A stretch of DNA of 64,000 bases from Dasypus novemcinctus. Its lineage: Eukaryota; Chordata; Mammalia; Cingulata; Dasypodidae. Location: contig NC_080688.1 in the NCBI RefSeq assembly GCF_030445035.2, positions 61,331,949 to 61,395,948 of the forward strand, in the 5' to 3' direction. Made by a program: the position numbers and the translations under genes. The notes beneath the pieces were generated by a model. The model ran no database searches. It was given only the letters and a program-made list of their open reading frames with translations, and was not told where the DNA came from. Every line of letters starts with the position of its first letter. Position 1 is the stretch's first letter. Below, in pieces: positions 33,431 through 45,226 of the stretch.

Positions 33431-34375
33431 GCAAGCTAAAACAAATGACTGAGCCACATCTTCACGTGTATTAGTATGGCTTATAACGTTTTGCTTATGT
33501 CTAGACATCTGGTTATCTTGATAGTTAACTCCGAAGGTCGGTTTCTTCTTGTACAGGGTCTTACTGTTGATTGGCTTTTTGTTAATTTTCTTCTTTGATG
33601 TTTTGTCCAACTTATTCTAGATCATTAGAATAACCCATGTTTAAATCATCAGATTTTCTCATCTCTTCATCTGATTCTTTCCCTGGATATGAGGTACAAT
33701 TTTTAAAATTTCGCCTTTTGTGTAACAGTTTCAATTCTAGGAGAAAACTTCATTCCCTTTATTCCTTCTCCAGGAATTTTGATCTGTTCAGTTTGCTTTT
33801 TGTGCAGTATTTTCTTCCCAGCTCCTATGATGTATTTAAGTTCTCTGCTGCACTCAGTGCCCCATTTTCCTTGCTCTTTTTTAGTTCCGGGGTCCTCCTT
33901 TCTGACAGCAATTTTGAGCCTTTTTTCTCTTTGAGGCTTTTCTGCCTCCAGTTTCTTCCCCAGTAGGGTATCCCACCTTGGAGAGACAGAATGGTCAATC
34001 CAGAAAGGTGGTCACTCCAGAAAAGTCCATTTTATGTTTAGGTGGTCCAGTCAACAGAAACTAGATTGAGTGAACACAGAACTTTGCAGTCACAGTTTTA
34101 CCATGTTCTCCCCAAGCTATGCAGGACCAAATGAAGGGAGAGAGGGTGGACTGTGGGTCCAGGATGGAAGTTTGCTACCTGATATTTTCCTTTATCTTTG
34201 AGTCAGCATTTGTGGAGTCCTTCTCCAATCTCTACCATACTCCAGATTTCTAGCAAGTAGGATTTGTCTTTTTATTTGTTGAATCTCTGGGGGAGGTTTT
34301 TTCAGGGGATGTCTTACATTGCCATGATGATGTACCTTTTGAGATATTTTTTTGTCTTGAGGTTTTAGGATAATC

Positions 34376-34480
34376 AACAGTGTCCCAGGTCACTACCCAG
34401 TAGATTCCCACACACACCCAAACCCTGAGTCATGACTACTTAGGTGACAAAACTGGCCCCTGTTTGAGAACTACGGGTCT
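34376..34480 (+). mobile_element. MER20, right part (split by L1)
   Basis: Resumes MER20 at 'aacagtgtcccaggtcactacccagtaga' and ends 'gtgacaaaactggcccctgtttgagaactacggg', the MER20 3' terminus. With 18595-18650 it forms one element interrupted by the L1 complex. About 15-20 bases in the middle are missing or too diverged. Confidence 0.75.
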
Positions 34481-34494
34481 GGATGGAAGAAGCC

Positions 34495-34645
34495 TATTAG
34501 TCATGCTGCATAATTTTTACTTCACAAACCAGGAAACTGAGGTCCAAAGGAGTAGCTCAGGAGCAAATAGCTAATAAGGGGCAGAGTTAATGATGCCTTG
34601 TAGACTTCAAATGGTTTTAGCCACACCACCACTCTGCCTTCTCTA
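34495..34645 (-). repeat. MIR SINE (antisense)
   Basis: 'acaaaccaggaaactgaggtccaaaggagtagctcaggagcaaatagctaataaggggcagag' follows reverse MIR order. Confidence 0.75.
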
Positions 34646-37162
34646 GTCTGTGGTCCAGTGCAGTGCCTGGGAGAAGTGAGAGCAGGCCACCATATCCCCC
34701 CGAGGCTGGGGATGGCAGCAGAAGGGGTCTCAGTGGGACAGGTGACATCAGAGAGGAGGGGCAGAACAGGCTGGGGCCTGGAACATACAGTTGTTTTGGG
34801 GGACTGTGAGCAGACTGGGTGGGGCAGGGGGATGGGCGTGGCCCGGGTGGGTTGAAACCTTACAGTGTCTTCTTGCTTTAGTTTCCCTCTGGATAGCATT
34901 TCTGCAGTCCTGGGAAAGGGGCACTTCCTTTCTGTATGGCTGCCTCTGGTGAGCTTTGTTCCCTTCCACTCAGCCCTCCCGGGAGACGTTTTTCGTTCAT
35001 GCTTCCCTTCCCAGAGCACTACGCAAGCCTGACTGCTCCACAAACAGAAGAAAAATAAAGTGCTGGGAAGTGATGCTTATCCCGCCCCGCCCTCCCCCCC
35101 CCCCCACACACACACACATACACAGTCTGGCTTTTGGCCCCTGCTTTTGCCTCCTTAACAATCCCCAAAGAGGCAGAGGTAAAGGCAGACCCTGCCCTTC
35201 GCCCCTCATACCACCACCAGCATCTCGCTGTGCCTTTATCTTTGCCTCAGCTCTCTCCCCTCTCTCCACGTTGAAAAGAATGCCTGCACAGGCTTGTCAG
35301 TCTGTCACGGAGGTCTCCAGGCCCCCACACCCTCCAACCAGCACCTCCTTGGCTCTGTCCTGAACATCAGTCTAAACAGTCAGTCTGTGTCTGTCAAAAT
35401 ACTGACAGCACTTCTCTCTGCGTGGAGGGCATCAGATCCCATCTGTATCGCCAGCAGTCCTCCAGGTTTATTTTGCCTATCACTTCTGAACACTTGCTAT
35501 TTAAATTCCAAATCATTTTTCTGGGGGTTAACAGTGTCCCTGCTATTCTTAGAGTTTACTCACTACATCTCCAGCTCAGCGCCCTTATTTGTATGCTCCT
35601 AGTACATATGTACACACACTTATGCACAGACATACGAATGTGTCTCCCATGTACACATGCATTCATGCACAGACACCAGTGGTGCCTCGTCCACACTGTC
35701 ATAGCCATCAGCATCCAGCAGGTTCTTTATGGCTCTGGATGTTACATGAAAAACAAAATGCCTGAGATTGTTCCTGCTTTCAAAGACAATTTGAATTATT
35801 GGGGAGGGTGGCAGGGGGTGAGGAATAAGTTTGACTTTTTGTTTTTTTCTTTAGGCCCTACCCAATCAAAATTTAATCATGTGACTCTGTCAGGTAAAAT
35901 ATATGGAGAATGTTTGTCATCATTCTCTCTTCTCTCTTAGATGTGGAAGGGGGTAAAAGCATGAGATTTAGAAGAATTTCCTGCTAAGTAAATTACAGCC
36001 ATCACTTTCTCTACTTATCCAGAGAAGCAAGACCACTTGACATCCAGGGAGGATGAATCCTGATTCTGTTAGGAACTGGACTCCCTCACAGAATTCTGAC
36101 ACCTTTCTGTTAATGTTAAATGCAATGATACTGGCATGCAACAGAGTGTATAAGAGAGAGAAGGGGTGAACAGTCTCTACTCCAGGGTCAGAATTCAGCC
36201 TTGCTCACCAGAGCTCCAGCATGTGGGCCCCTGACCTCTTCAAGCCAGGGCAGCTGCCCATCACTCCCAACAACCCTCTTACCTGTCACTTGCTTGCCAC
36301 CTGGTCCTTTCCAAAGTTGTCAATCTCCTTCCGAGGTTTGAGTCTTCCTCCCTCCATGAATCTGTGCTTAGAAGGCCGAGGCCCTGGGCCTGGCCCCCTT
36401 GGACAACTCCATGTCAGTGCAGCTCACTTCCCTGTGACCATGAGGGCTTTGGATCAAGGAGTTGGCACCACTGGGCAAAAGCAGAGAGAATGAGATGCTG
36501 GGCCTTTGTACCCCAGGCCTCATTTCAAAAATGGGACTTGAGAGCAGATGACATGTCCAGTAGAGAAGTGCACCCAGCCTCCTTGAGAAAGTTCTGGTTG
36601 GGAGGGCATGTGGGGAGTTGACTATGAGTGGGAGGAGACCCAGCCCCTGAGGTGATTCTCTTAGGAGCTGTGAGGTATTAGAGCATTTCTTGGACCCCAG
36701 TTTAACTCTATGGACTTTTTTCTTTAACAAAGCTGGGGTTATTCCAAAAGTTGAGGGAAGGTGCCTGATGAACAGAGGGCTCAGCTGGTATTGGTCTTAG
36801 GCTGTGCCCTTCCCACTATTCCAACACTATCCTAATTTTTACAACTCATGTGCCTTGCCTTCTCTTCTCAAAAAGTCAACCCATGGGCCTGTCATCAAAG
36901 AACCATTTCACTGAAGGCATAGAACTGTTAAAAGATAATTAGCTCCTACCAGAGGGAAATGCCAAAGCCCAGGCTCATCCGCCCTGGAATGCATCTTCAC
37001 ATCCAGGAGAAACCTGCTCTAGGTGTGCAAAGCTGGACGGCGGGGGGACTGTAAAGGTGGGATTTCATAATTCAACAAGCCATCTCCTTGTCGCTATGCT
37101 CTGGGTGGGGTTGTCTTATACCAGTTACATATTCTACTCTCTCATTGTCCACTTCCTGAGCA
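34646..37162. other. Unassigned mostly unique stretch
   Basis: About 2.5 kb of moderate GC. Several overlapping open frames exist (for example 34522-35043 minus, 34956-35363 plus, 36368-36730 minus), but they run antisense to one another, include MIR sequence and show no recognisable domain. A run of 12 C bases plus (CA)n lies at 35085-35125. No CpG island or clear splice-site-flanked exon was found. Confidence 0.45.
35085..35125. repeat. Poly-C and (CA)n low-complexity tract
   Basis: C-run at about 35094-35105 followed by alternating CA to 35125. Confidence 0.85.
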
Positions 37163-37215
37163 TTCCCCTTCCCTCCTTCCCTCCCTCCTTCCTTCCTCCT
37201 TTTCTTCCTCCTTTA
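37163..37215. repeat. (CCTT)n-like pyrimidine tract
   Basis: About 50 bases of C and T in CCTT/CCCT units. Confidence 0.85.
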
Positions 37216-37944
37216 TTTTGTGTGAGTGCCATTTGTGATTTTATAACGTATCAAATTAATATAAAAATGTTTATAAAATATGTGTAGGGTGTGAAGATCA
37301 ACAATACAATCAACACTTGGGGAACTGTCACTGAGCAGGACATGGCCACAATGTGAAGCCCCATGTCATTATGTTCTCTTCCTCAACAGAAATAATTAAG
37401 CATCCCCCTTATGTTGTGTGTATCTAAGTTGTGATTCTCATGTGACCTATTGAGTCTTCTACAAGCCCAAAGATCCCCTGACACTGAGTCATTTTCTTCT
37501 CTAAGGAAGATTTCCCTTCAACTCTGAGAAGATTACAGGAAGGAAGCACCTGAACTTTTCCTATCTCCTTCTTATTAAAACAAGTCAAAACTATTAAAAA
37601 CTAATGTATCATTATCCAACATCATCTAAAAGAAACCTGCAAATCAATAACACAGCTCATGATTCTGAAGCTACTATGATGTGTGAAAAAGTTATAAATA
37701 TTAAGTCTAGCATATATAAGATCACCTTTCCCAGATTTCTAAGATCTATATTCAACAGGTTTCTGTTGTATTTTCTTCTTCCTTTTCAATTCTGAGTTCG
37801 ATAAGAACTTTTAGAAATTTTGCTTATGTGCGATCTCTCTTACATGTGGAGATGTGCTCCACAGTAGATCCTTGTCTTATCTTGAGAATTTTGCACACTC
37901 CCAAACTTGAAACCATAAGAAATCACTCAAAACTCTTAAAGTCA
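37216..37944. other. Unassigned AT-rich stretch
   Basis: No recognisable gene or repeat. Confidence 0.5.
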
Positions 37945-38285
37945 TGGTGTCCAGGTGGTAGCCATGAGCCACATGTGACTATTGAACACTTGAAATGTAG
38001 CTAGCCTGAATTGAAATGTGCTGTGAGTATAACGTACATACCTGATTTCAAAAACTCTCAGTGTGAAACAAATATAAAATGTCCCATTAAACTTGGTAAT
38101 ACTGATTGTGTATCAATGGTAATATGATAGATATTTTGGGTTAAATAAAATGTATTATTAAAATTAATTTGACATATTTATTTTTACTTTTAAAATGTGG
38201 CTATTAGAAAACTTAGAATAGGTGGTTCATATTTATGGCTTGCTTTATATTTCTATTGGACAGCTCTCAGAATATCAGTAAAAAC
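37945..38285. mobile_element. MER33-like hAT DNA transposon
   Basis: Reads 'gccacatgtgactattgaacacttgaaatgtagctagcctgaattg', then 'attttgggttaaataaaatg', 'atgtggctattagaaaac' and 'tatttctattggacagct'. The same order recurs at 45871-46195. Terminal inverted repeats are worn. The MER33 name is from memory. Confidence 0.75.
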
Positions 38286-39064
38286 AGGGTATAATCAAAC
38301 ACTAGATTTTGTTGTGCATGCAATAGGTACTGTGTGGGTTCTTGACCTTTAATCTGAGATCCATTCCTTCTGTCCCCACCTTGTTCCACATTACAGGGGG
38401 GCCAACTCTCTGTTAGACTGTGTTTCTCAGTCTTTCATGACACTGACCTTGGTTGGGCTTGGTCAATAGGGATGCACAAGAAGGAGACAGAAGGCAAAAG
38501 AAAAAAAGAAATCGATGAGTTTCTCCCTCTCTGTTTTGGGCAGTGTTTTGGTAAGTCCTCATCTCTTCCATGGTTTCAACTTCCATAGGCAAAGGGTTAT
38601 CAGGACCCTGGGCTCTGGTAATACAACCTTCTCCCTCATCTCTCCAGTCTACAGATATTTGTTCTTGCTGTTTTAATCTCTGGGTTGCTTCACTTTTCGT
38701 ATTTGATTTTACACTTTTGTATCACTTGTGTCACAAATTTCCTCTCTTTTTATTTTTCTGGTTGGATACTGACTGATAAAAAACCTCAATAGAGGGAGAG
38801 CTCAGCATGGACTAGAAATGATGAAATGCAAAATGAAGGTCTGAGAGCTGACCGAACATCAAAAGGGATCTAATGCTCCTTTTGGACCAGAGGGGTGGAA
38901 TTTAAATGGGTAAGGTGGGAGAAGAGGACTGAGAGTAAGGGAACAGAAATTTCAAGTGAGAAGACCATTCCAGAGAAAGACTCAAATGTGGGAATTTTCA
39001 TGGTCTGCTCAGAAGAGCGCAATAAACCACCCTGATTCAGTGGGGGAGGTTTTTGTGTGCTTTT
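38286..39064. other. Unassigned stretch
   Basis: 38400-38780 may be an old mammalian repeat that I cannot name. No gene evidence. Confidence 0.4.
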
Positions 39065-39205
39065 TTCTTTAAATAAACTTAATTTTTGAATAATTTGGGA
39101 TAGCCATGGTTTATAAAAAGCTGCAAAGTTAGTACAGAGACTTCCTGTATACTCCTCAATCCAGCTTTCCTTAATAGTAACACATTATGTAACTATGATA
39201 CCTTA
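39065..39205 (-). repeat. L1M-type 3' end fragment (antisense)
   Basis: 'aataatttgggatagccatggtttataaaaagctgcaaagttagtacagagacttcctgtatact' follows the reverse order of an ancient mammalian L1 3' end. Confidence 0.65.
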
Positions 39206-39229
39206 AAAGGTTTATTTTAAATGTGTAGA

Positions 39230-39500
39230 GTGATGCAGTTCTATTGGTGGCACGGAAGCAGATTATAGAGGATCCGTATTAGGGTCCACGTTTCAGTTTT
39301 TGAAGGAGTTTTGGAGATCACATGGTCTAATTGTTTCTTTTAATAAGATAAGAAACCCAGTGCCCAGGAGAGCTAAGTGACTTTAATTCATTCAGTAAAT
39401 ATGTATTATGATCCAGGCACTGGACTATAGTAGTAACCGGATCACTTAGCTGGTTAGTGGAAGAATCAAGACCAGATTCTTCCTTGCAATCCAGGGATTA
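39230..39500 (-). repeat. MIR/L2-like composite (antisense)
   Basis: 'gataagaaacccagtgcccaggagagctaagtgact' resembles reverse MIR. It is interrupted by 'attcagtaaatatgtattatgatccaggcactgg', a reverse L2 3' end, and then resumes with 'agctggttagtggaagaatc'. Confidence 0.5.
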
Positions 39501-39680
39501 TTCTGTTAGCCACCAGGTGGCTCCTGGGGCAGATGAGTTTGCCTCCTGACAACAGGGAACCATAGTCAGAGTTTTCTGCATGTCTTTTCCGTGACCTGGA
39601 TTTATGCCTATCTCTTCTTTGAGGCACATGGTTGGGCCACTGGTTGAGAGAATCAGCTGCTGCCCCACATGGTCTGAACA

Positions 39681-39807
39681 CAGTGGTTCTCCACCTTGAA
39701 TGCCCATTAGAATCTCCTGCAAAGCTACGGAAATGCTAGTGCCTGGGCCCTAGCTTCATTGGTTTGGTTTGGAATCTGGATATTGGTATTTTCAAAAAGC
39801 TCCCCAG
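39681..39807 (+). mobile_element. MER5A (hAT) DNA transposon, left part
   Basis: 'cagtggttctccaccttgaatgcccattagaatctcctgc' and 'tagtgcctgggccctag' are MER5A. The element is interrupted at its distal 'aaaagctccccag' word, which is duplicated at 41157-41169. Confidence 0.9.
39795..39807. repeat. Target-site duplication, left copy (L1 in MER5A)
   Basis: AAAAGCTCCCCAG, part of the MER5A 3' terminal region. Confidence 0.9.
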
Positions 39808-41156
39808 ATGTTGTTAATGTGGGAAAGTGAGGAAGATGTGGGGAGTGGGGCATGTGGGATTCCCATATATTTTTTCTGTAACATTTATGTAATCTAAATA
39901 TCTTTAAAAAAATAAAAATTAAATTAAAAAAAAAAAACTACATACATTTCCCCGATTTCAGTAACTTTACATACCTCTAACAGCTTTTCAGATTCTTTCA
40001 ATTCTTCTTTTCACTGCTGTTCCTGGAAAACAATCATCTTGGTTCCAATCAAGTCCCTGACCTTCATGGTGAGCTGCTCTACTTCCAACTCATTGGCACA
40101 ATAGTGTTACTGGCCCCTTCCAACTCACTGCTAAGGTGCTGAATTCCCAACTGGCTTAATGGCTCCACAGACTCTAATTTCTGTTTCCCATTGGCAAATT
40201 AATCCTAGAAATATATTGATTACCAGTAGGTAAAAGTTAATTGATAAAAGAATCAAAGAATAAATAATGAATAAAGAAGACTAAAATGAAACTGAGCTTT
40301 GCTTTCATAAAAACTTTCATGAAAAAACTTGGACTTCACAAACCTGGGCTCCTCTCACCTAAGCAGGAGTAAGGTCCTAAGGGGAAGGAAATGCACCTTA
40401 GGGTACATGGTCCATTTCAGGGACACCTGCAGTTCCAAAGGCCTCTCCGAATTATCCATTAATTTATCATAAAAAATCATCATTTAGGTGTCTCCCCACC
40501 CCAGAAGGCATTATGACGATGATTATCATTAAGACAATTTTGCTTTTTTCTTCTCATTCCTCAATCTCAATCTTAACCCTGGAAAACCTAGAAAAAAAGA
40601 AGAAATAGATAGTGGATGAACAAAATCAAGAATTTCTGAATCAATGAAGTTTCTCACTCAAGGCATAGGCCTGGCTTGGAGAAATCAGAGTAGAAACTTT
40701 GAGTAAGGGAAAGGTGGATATTTTGATTTTTATTCAACCTCAAATTTTCAAACCTGAAATACTTGAAAGAAGTTATGCATTCTACATAAAATATTGTCTG
40801 GCAAGAAAAATTGGACAGAACATGAGTGAATGTAATGTTAGAAGAATAAAGTTGTTCCTTGATTGTTCTCACCTATTTCTGCTTTAATAAACCATTAATC
40901 TATTTATTATAAAGATAGGTGAGGAAATGTAACATATTGGCTATAGTTAGCAGTAATATTTAGAAGATGGTCTTTCATAGTTTATAATAATTTTTTCTCA
41001 AAAATGCAAGGTGTTGGTGTGGGGTAATGTGTGGGAGCTCTGTATGACGATATGCATGTTTGTTTTGGAAGTTCACAACTTTTACTATACTTTTATTGTT
41101 TATGCATGTTCATGTAGGAATGATAAACTTCAATTAAAAAGTTACCAAAAAAAGAG
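39808..41156 (+). mobile_element. L1-derived insertion with possible 3' transduction
   Basis: A 1,349-bp insert flanked by the 13-bp duplication AAAAGCTCCCCAG (39795-39807 and 41157-41169). It begins with a 5'-truncated xenarthran L1 tail ending in A-rich sequence (about 39900-39940). It continues for 1.2 kb of sequence without other repeat resemblance and ends in a second A-rich tail (41136-41156). Because the duplication encloses both parts, they probably entered together, as in L1 3' transduction. The last 150 bases also vaguely resemble an L1 tail, so a nested L1 is the alternative. Confidence 0.7.
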
Positions 41157-41169
41157 AAAAGCTCCCCAG
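41157..41169. repeat. Target-site duplication, right copy (L1 in MER5A)
   Basis: Identical to 39795-39807; MER5A continues directly after it. Confidence 0.9.
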
Positions 41170-41206
41170 TATTTTTAATGTATGATACAGGTTGAGAAAT
41201 GCTGAC
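41170..41206 (+). mobile_element. MER5A, right part
   Basis: 'tatttttaatgtatgatacaggttgagaaatgctg' is the end of MER5A, contiguous with 39807 once the insert and one duplication copy are removed. Confidence 0.85.
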
Positions 41207-43129
41207 CCAGAGAGTTCTGTAGCTGTAGAGGTTGGCACATTCTATTTAACACTTCCCCTTGCAGTTCTAGGGAGCTGACATCTGCTCCGGCAGTAAATTT
41301 CCATGTAGCTATATTTGGGTAGGAATTTTTCCAAGATTGGTCTTCCAAAATTCCTAGGAAATGCTCAAGTTCCCATCTGGAGACTTCCCACTTGCCTTTA
41401 TTGCTGTTAACATACAATTGAGTTACCCCTTTTTGGCATTGTCTATTATCTCCCTATTCGTTCATATAATCACATGGCCTTGATTGGATGCTCAGAGTCA
41501 TTTTGATTCAGTGATGTGTGAAAATTTTGTACCTCATCTCCAGCCTCCCCATTTGATGCCACTTACAATGTTCCACATCCACACATGTCCAGTGCTCTTA
41601 GGGCACCATGACCTCTTTTCTCTCTTTTATGAAAACCTGCTTTGTAATTTCTTATTTACACTAAGTTCCGAATCTTAGAAACCAAGACTGTTGGAGATAG
41701 ACAAAACTAAGAGAACAGATATGCCCTCCTTTTCTAGAAGACTGAAAGAGGAGGCTCAAATTTGAGGTTGAGTATTGCCTTTGCTCATCTCGCCCCATCT
41801 ACAACTTCCTCCCAGAAATTGAGAGACTTAAGGGGTTTCTAGTGATCACAGATCTCTATTTCTTTCTTGGTTTTCATAATTTTGATGCATGCATGACTCT
41901 ATGTGTGGGTGTGTGGGTGTGCAGGTCTATAATATACAGTACCTGTAAATGCTCATGGATGTTATGGAAATGGTGGAACGGCTGAGTCAACCTAACAACA
42001 CGGGGCATGCATTATTCTAAGACTTGGGCTTTCCAAATGCAAACCTGTAAAACAGCTGATAGATTTATGCCCATATATTAAACAGACCACCCAGCCCCAG
42101 TGTAAAGTGAGGGTGACAACTGAATACATCACTTTTCCCGGCAGCTACTTGGGCACACTCATTACCCAGAGGAAAATGGACCCAGCTTGTTTATTAGAAC
42201 TGAGGAGAGCCATTTGCACGCTGTCTCATTTAAAACAAACAAACCACCCCCACGGAGACTTAAAAGAAAACAGAAAGACCTTTTCCTAAATAGCCTCTGG
42301 AAGGTGGTACGAGTTACTTCTGTTTACCTGTGTCTGAGCTGTCAGGATGAAAGGATAACCGCACACCTGCTTGGGAGAGGGAATTACCTGTGGGAGGGGG
42401 TATTACCTGTGGCCTTAATGAAAAAGAGATGGAACCTGGTAAATATTAGGAAGAGAAATCACTGCAACTTCCACAGGAAACAGCATATTGATGGTCACCT
42501 ACCTCACCTCAGAGAACAAATGGACTAATTGGACTTGGGTGTGAGTTCTGCGAAATAGCATGCTGTCCAGGGCCTTTGGGATGAGCCATCATGCCAACAC
42601 CTGTAGAAGCAACAACCCAAGGCCTTCAGTGAGTGGGCGAGTTCACAGGGATGGGGAGGAAGGAGTTCTCTGTTTCGCTGCCCGCAGCTTTACTCTGGCA
42701 AATTCTGATATGGCAGTATTGCAGGCAGGGCAGCAGAGGCCACAGTGGTAGCCCTGAGGACAAAATGACCATTCTACTCTCCCCTGTTTACCTGGTTTTC
42801 CATGTTTTCACCTTCCCTGGCTCTCTGGCCTTTTGGCTCCCGGCCCAGGCTCCCTGCTTCCCACCTGCGCTCCTTGCTGTGATGAGCTCTTTGGGCAGCT
42901 CCTCCTGCTTTGAAGTTCTCTCAGATACCCCTGATCTCTGGCCTGGGCACCAGCAGATGTAGAGAAAAAAATGGTCTTCCCAAGCCCCACGGGACCCAGC
43001 TACTACGGCCAGCTCTGGCCAAGCTTGATCCCAGAGGGCACTGGACCATCCCAGTATGCCATCCTTTATGCTCCTGAGTTGTGCTAAGGGCAGCCCTAGC
43101 TCCCATTCCCTCTTGCCCAGCAGCTTTGA
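41207..43129. other. Unassigned mostly unique stretch
   Basis: 1.9 kb. 41515-41705 could be a worn sense L2. 42100-43000 has several overlapping open frames on both strands with no recognised domain and no clear splice-site frame. No RNA gene seen. Confidence 0.45.
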
Positions 43130-43290
43130 GCAAGTTGCTTTCATTCCAGGTGCTTTGATTTTTCTCTCTGTTAAGCAGGGACACTACAAGAGGAACCACC
43201 CTGAGTTGCACAAAGATTTAGTTCACAGGGTTGCTGTGAGGTTAAAATGAGATAAAATGAAGGAATCCTGAAGAGGCAAAGCTCTTCCCT
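43130..43290 (+). repeat. MIR SINE (sense)
   Basis: 'ttgagcaagttgctttcattccagg', 'tctctgttaagcagggac' and 'cacagggttgctgtgaggttaaaatgagat' follow MIR order. Confidence 0.75.
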
Positions 43291-44723
43291 GGCATGAATG
43301 GTGGCATTTGTTAGTAATGACCCTTCTCCTCTGGCATGTTTCCTTATATCTCTGATGAGCTTTGAAGTATGGTCAGTTGCCATAAAGCTAAACCAAACCC
43401 CTTCATCCTCCCAAGGATTAACCTTGTGCATTGGGGATCAATTCCATGTATTAATATTCTGTGCTGCCTCATGCCAGACCTGTGAACAAATAGCTAATGG
43501 ATGCCCTGTAAGGTTTCCTGCTGTCCCCGTAAGGTAGGAGGAGAGGGTGGTGAGAATAACAGCATGCACTAGGAGGTGTCCATTACCGGCCCTGCCTGAG
43601 GAAGCATCCCTGGGCTGGGGCCCTGCCCCGGCAGGCACCCCTCTTCTGGTGCCTTGGCAGCCTCTGGATGGAGGAGTGGCAGGTGTGAATGCCCTCATTC
43701 ACAATTTCCATCTTCTCTATGGGACATAAGTGCATGCTGAGAACCTCGAGTCAGACCAGGTGTTTGAGGAGGCTGAAATCCATGTCCATTGGAGGGCTGC
43801 AGAAATGGGAAAAATAAAGTTCCTTCTTCATAACCCTTTTGAGGGTCAAATGAGATGATTCCTAAGTAACTGACACATTATCATTCTCCAAGTACAGGTA
43901 ACCTGTGCTTCCCATCTTCCCATCTTCTCCACCTTTGATCCTGCCATTTCCTGTCCCTACCTGTTACCCTACCTATTCCCCTCCACGGGTATCTGCAGAA
44001 AGGCTGGCAGTGTCCCTCATCCTACTTGTGGTTTAGTGGAAGAACTTCCCACCAATCAATGGCAATGGCCAATATAATCATCATTAAATGACTTTGGTGT
44101 ATTGATAGGAAAGTGATATAATTAAATATTTGTTATATTAAAAAAAAAAAGAAGCCACCTAAATATAGAAGCTATATATTCCACCAACTAAAGTTAAACA
44201 TAAATAAAAGCGTCCCGAGGTCCTTGGTCTGCTAATCCAGGACCCCACTCATCTTCACAGGCTTTGGGGACCTTCAGAGTAGACACCTGCTGGTCATTTG
44301 GTGGGAAATTGGCCAGGACCTGGTATGCTGCTCAAAGAGTGCTTTAATCATTGTGAGTACAACTTCTCTCTTTTGTTACATTCTATTACCTAATTTCTGC
44401 TCATATTTTTATTCTTTTAACTTTTTTTTTAACGTGGTGAATAAGCCCCACTAGCCTGGAGGGCAGGATAACAACGATGCTAGTGGAAGACCCGAGCAAG
44501 TAGAACTGGTACCTAGCCCTGCCTCCAGTCACCTTCAAGCCTGGACCAATGAAAAATGACTTAATTAGATCCCCTGGTAATTCTTGTGATACCAAAAACT
44601 ACCCGTTGTATTTGGTAGAGATTGGCAACCCTGTTTTCTCAAACTTCACAAAGATGATAAATAATAAACCACAGGCTGTCTGTTACCTTCTGCCCATCCC
44701 CTGGCCATAGGAACTAGGAGTTG
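43291..44723. other. Unassigned stretch
   Basis: 43815-43895 may be a short MIR 3' remnant. A run of 10-11 A bases at 44140-44150 could be an old retroposon tail. The open frames near 43438-43730 overlap on opposite strands and are unconvincing. Confidence 0.45.
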
Positions 44724-44740
44724 TGCTCTGAGTACAATTT
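44724..44740. repeat. Target-site duplication, left copy (DAS-III)
   Basis: 17 bp, tgctctgagtacaattt, identical to 45227-45243. Confidence 0.95.
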
Positions 44741-45226
44741 TTTTCTTTTCAAAGATTTATTTTATTTATTTCTCCCCACTCCCCCATCCCTCGGTTGTCT
44801 GTTCTGTGTCCAATCGCTGTGTGTTCTTCTGTGTCTACTTGTATTCTCTCATTAGGGAGCTCCAGGAACCAATCCTGGGACTTTCCAGAGTGAGAGAGAG
44901 GCTATTACTCTCTTGCACCCCCTCGGCTCCCTGTTCTGCTACATCTTCTTATTTTCTCTCCTCTGTGCCTCTTGTTGCATTATCTTGCTGCACCAGCTCT
45001 CTGCGTTGCCCGCCACTCCTGCATAGGGCGGCTTTCCCGCGTGGGGCAGCATTCCCACACAGGGTGACACTCCTGCGGAGGGCCACATTCCCTCCTGGGC
45101 CGGCACTCCACATGCGCCAGCTTGTCAAGTGGGCCAGCTTGCCCTCATCAGGAGATCCTGGCATCAAACCCTGAACCTCCTACATGGCAGATGAGAGCCC
45201 AATTGGTTGAGCCACATCCGTTTCCC
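44741..45226 (-). mobile_element. DAS-III-type SINE
   Basis: A 486-bp antisense SINE between perfect 17-bp duplications. The T-rich end (poly-A) is at 44741. The characteristic body ('gttgtctgttctgtgtccaat' to 'ctgtgcctcttgttgcattatcttgctgcaccagctctctg') follows. The tRNA-like head is at the right, with box B 'catcaaaccctgaacctcc' and box A 'aattggttgagccacatccg' read in reverse. Several CpGs survive. Such long DAS-III copies are, to my knowledge, armadillo-specific. Confidence 0.95.

Larger units (their letters stand above)
18657..34370 (-). mobile_element. Old near full-length L1, heavily interrupted
   Basis: One antisense L1 can be followed through the whole interval in L1 order: T-run (poly-A tail) at 18657; 3' UTR to 19100; 3' UTR/ORF2 C-terminal end at 19366-19545; ORF2 continuing at 26340-26603, 27077-29552 and 29796-30160; endonuclease part at 31345-31600; 5'/ORF1-type sequence at 31600-33000; probable 5' end at 33430-34370. 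The gaps are later insertions, listed separately. Removing about 9.4 kb of insertions leaves about 6.3 kb, a full L1 length. It sits inside a MER20, with possible degenerate duplications 'attgtcaaaca' and 'ataatcaaca'. Frameshifts, stops and a mutated catalytic motif mark it as dead. Confidence 0.8.

Noticed and set aside
34522..35043. A 173-codon minus frame
   Set aside because: Its C-terminal part is an antisense MIR, there is no domain or splice context, and other open frames overlap it on the opposite strand.
39900..39945. Independent end of the L1 insertion at the first A-rich tail
   Set aside because: No copy of the target duplication follows it; the duplication occurs only after the second tail at 41157.
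42107..43431. Cluster of open frames that could suggest exons
   Set aside because: Frames overlap on both strands with no family resemblance or consistent acceptor/donor pairs. Part of the interval is a MIR.
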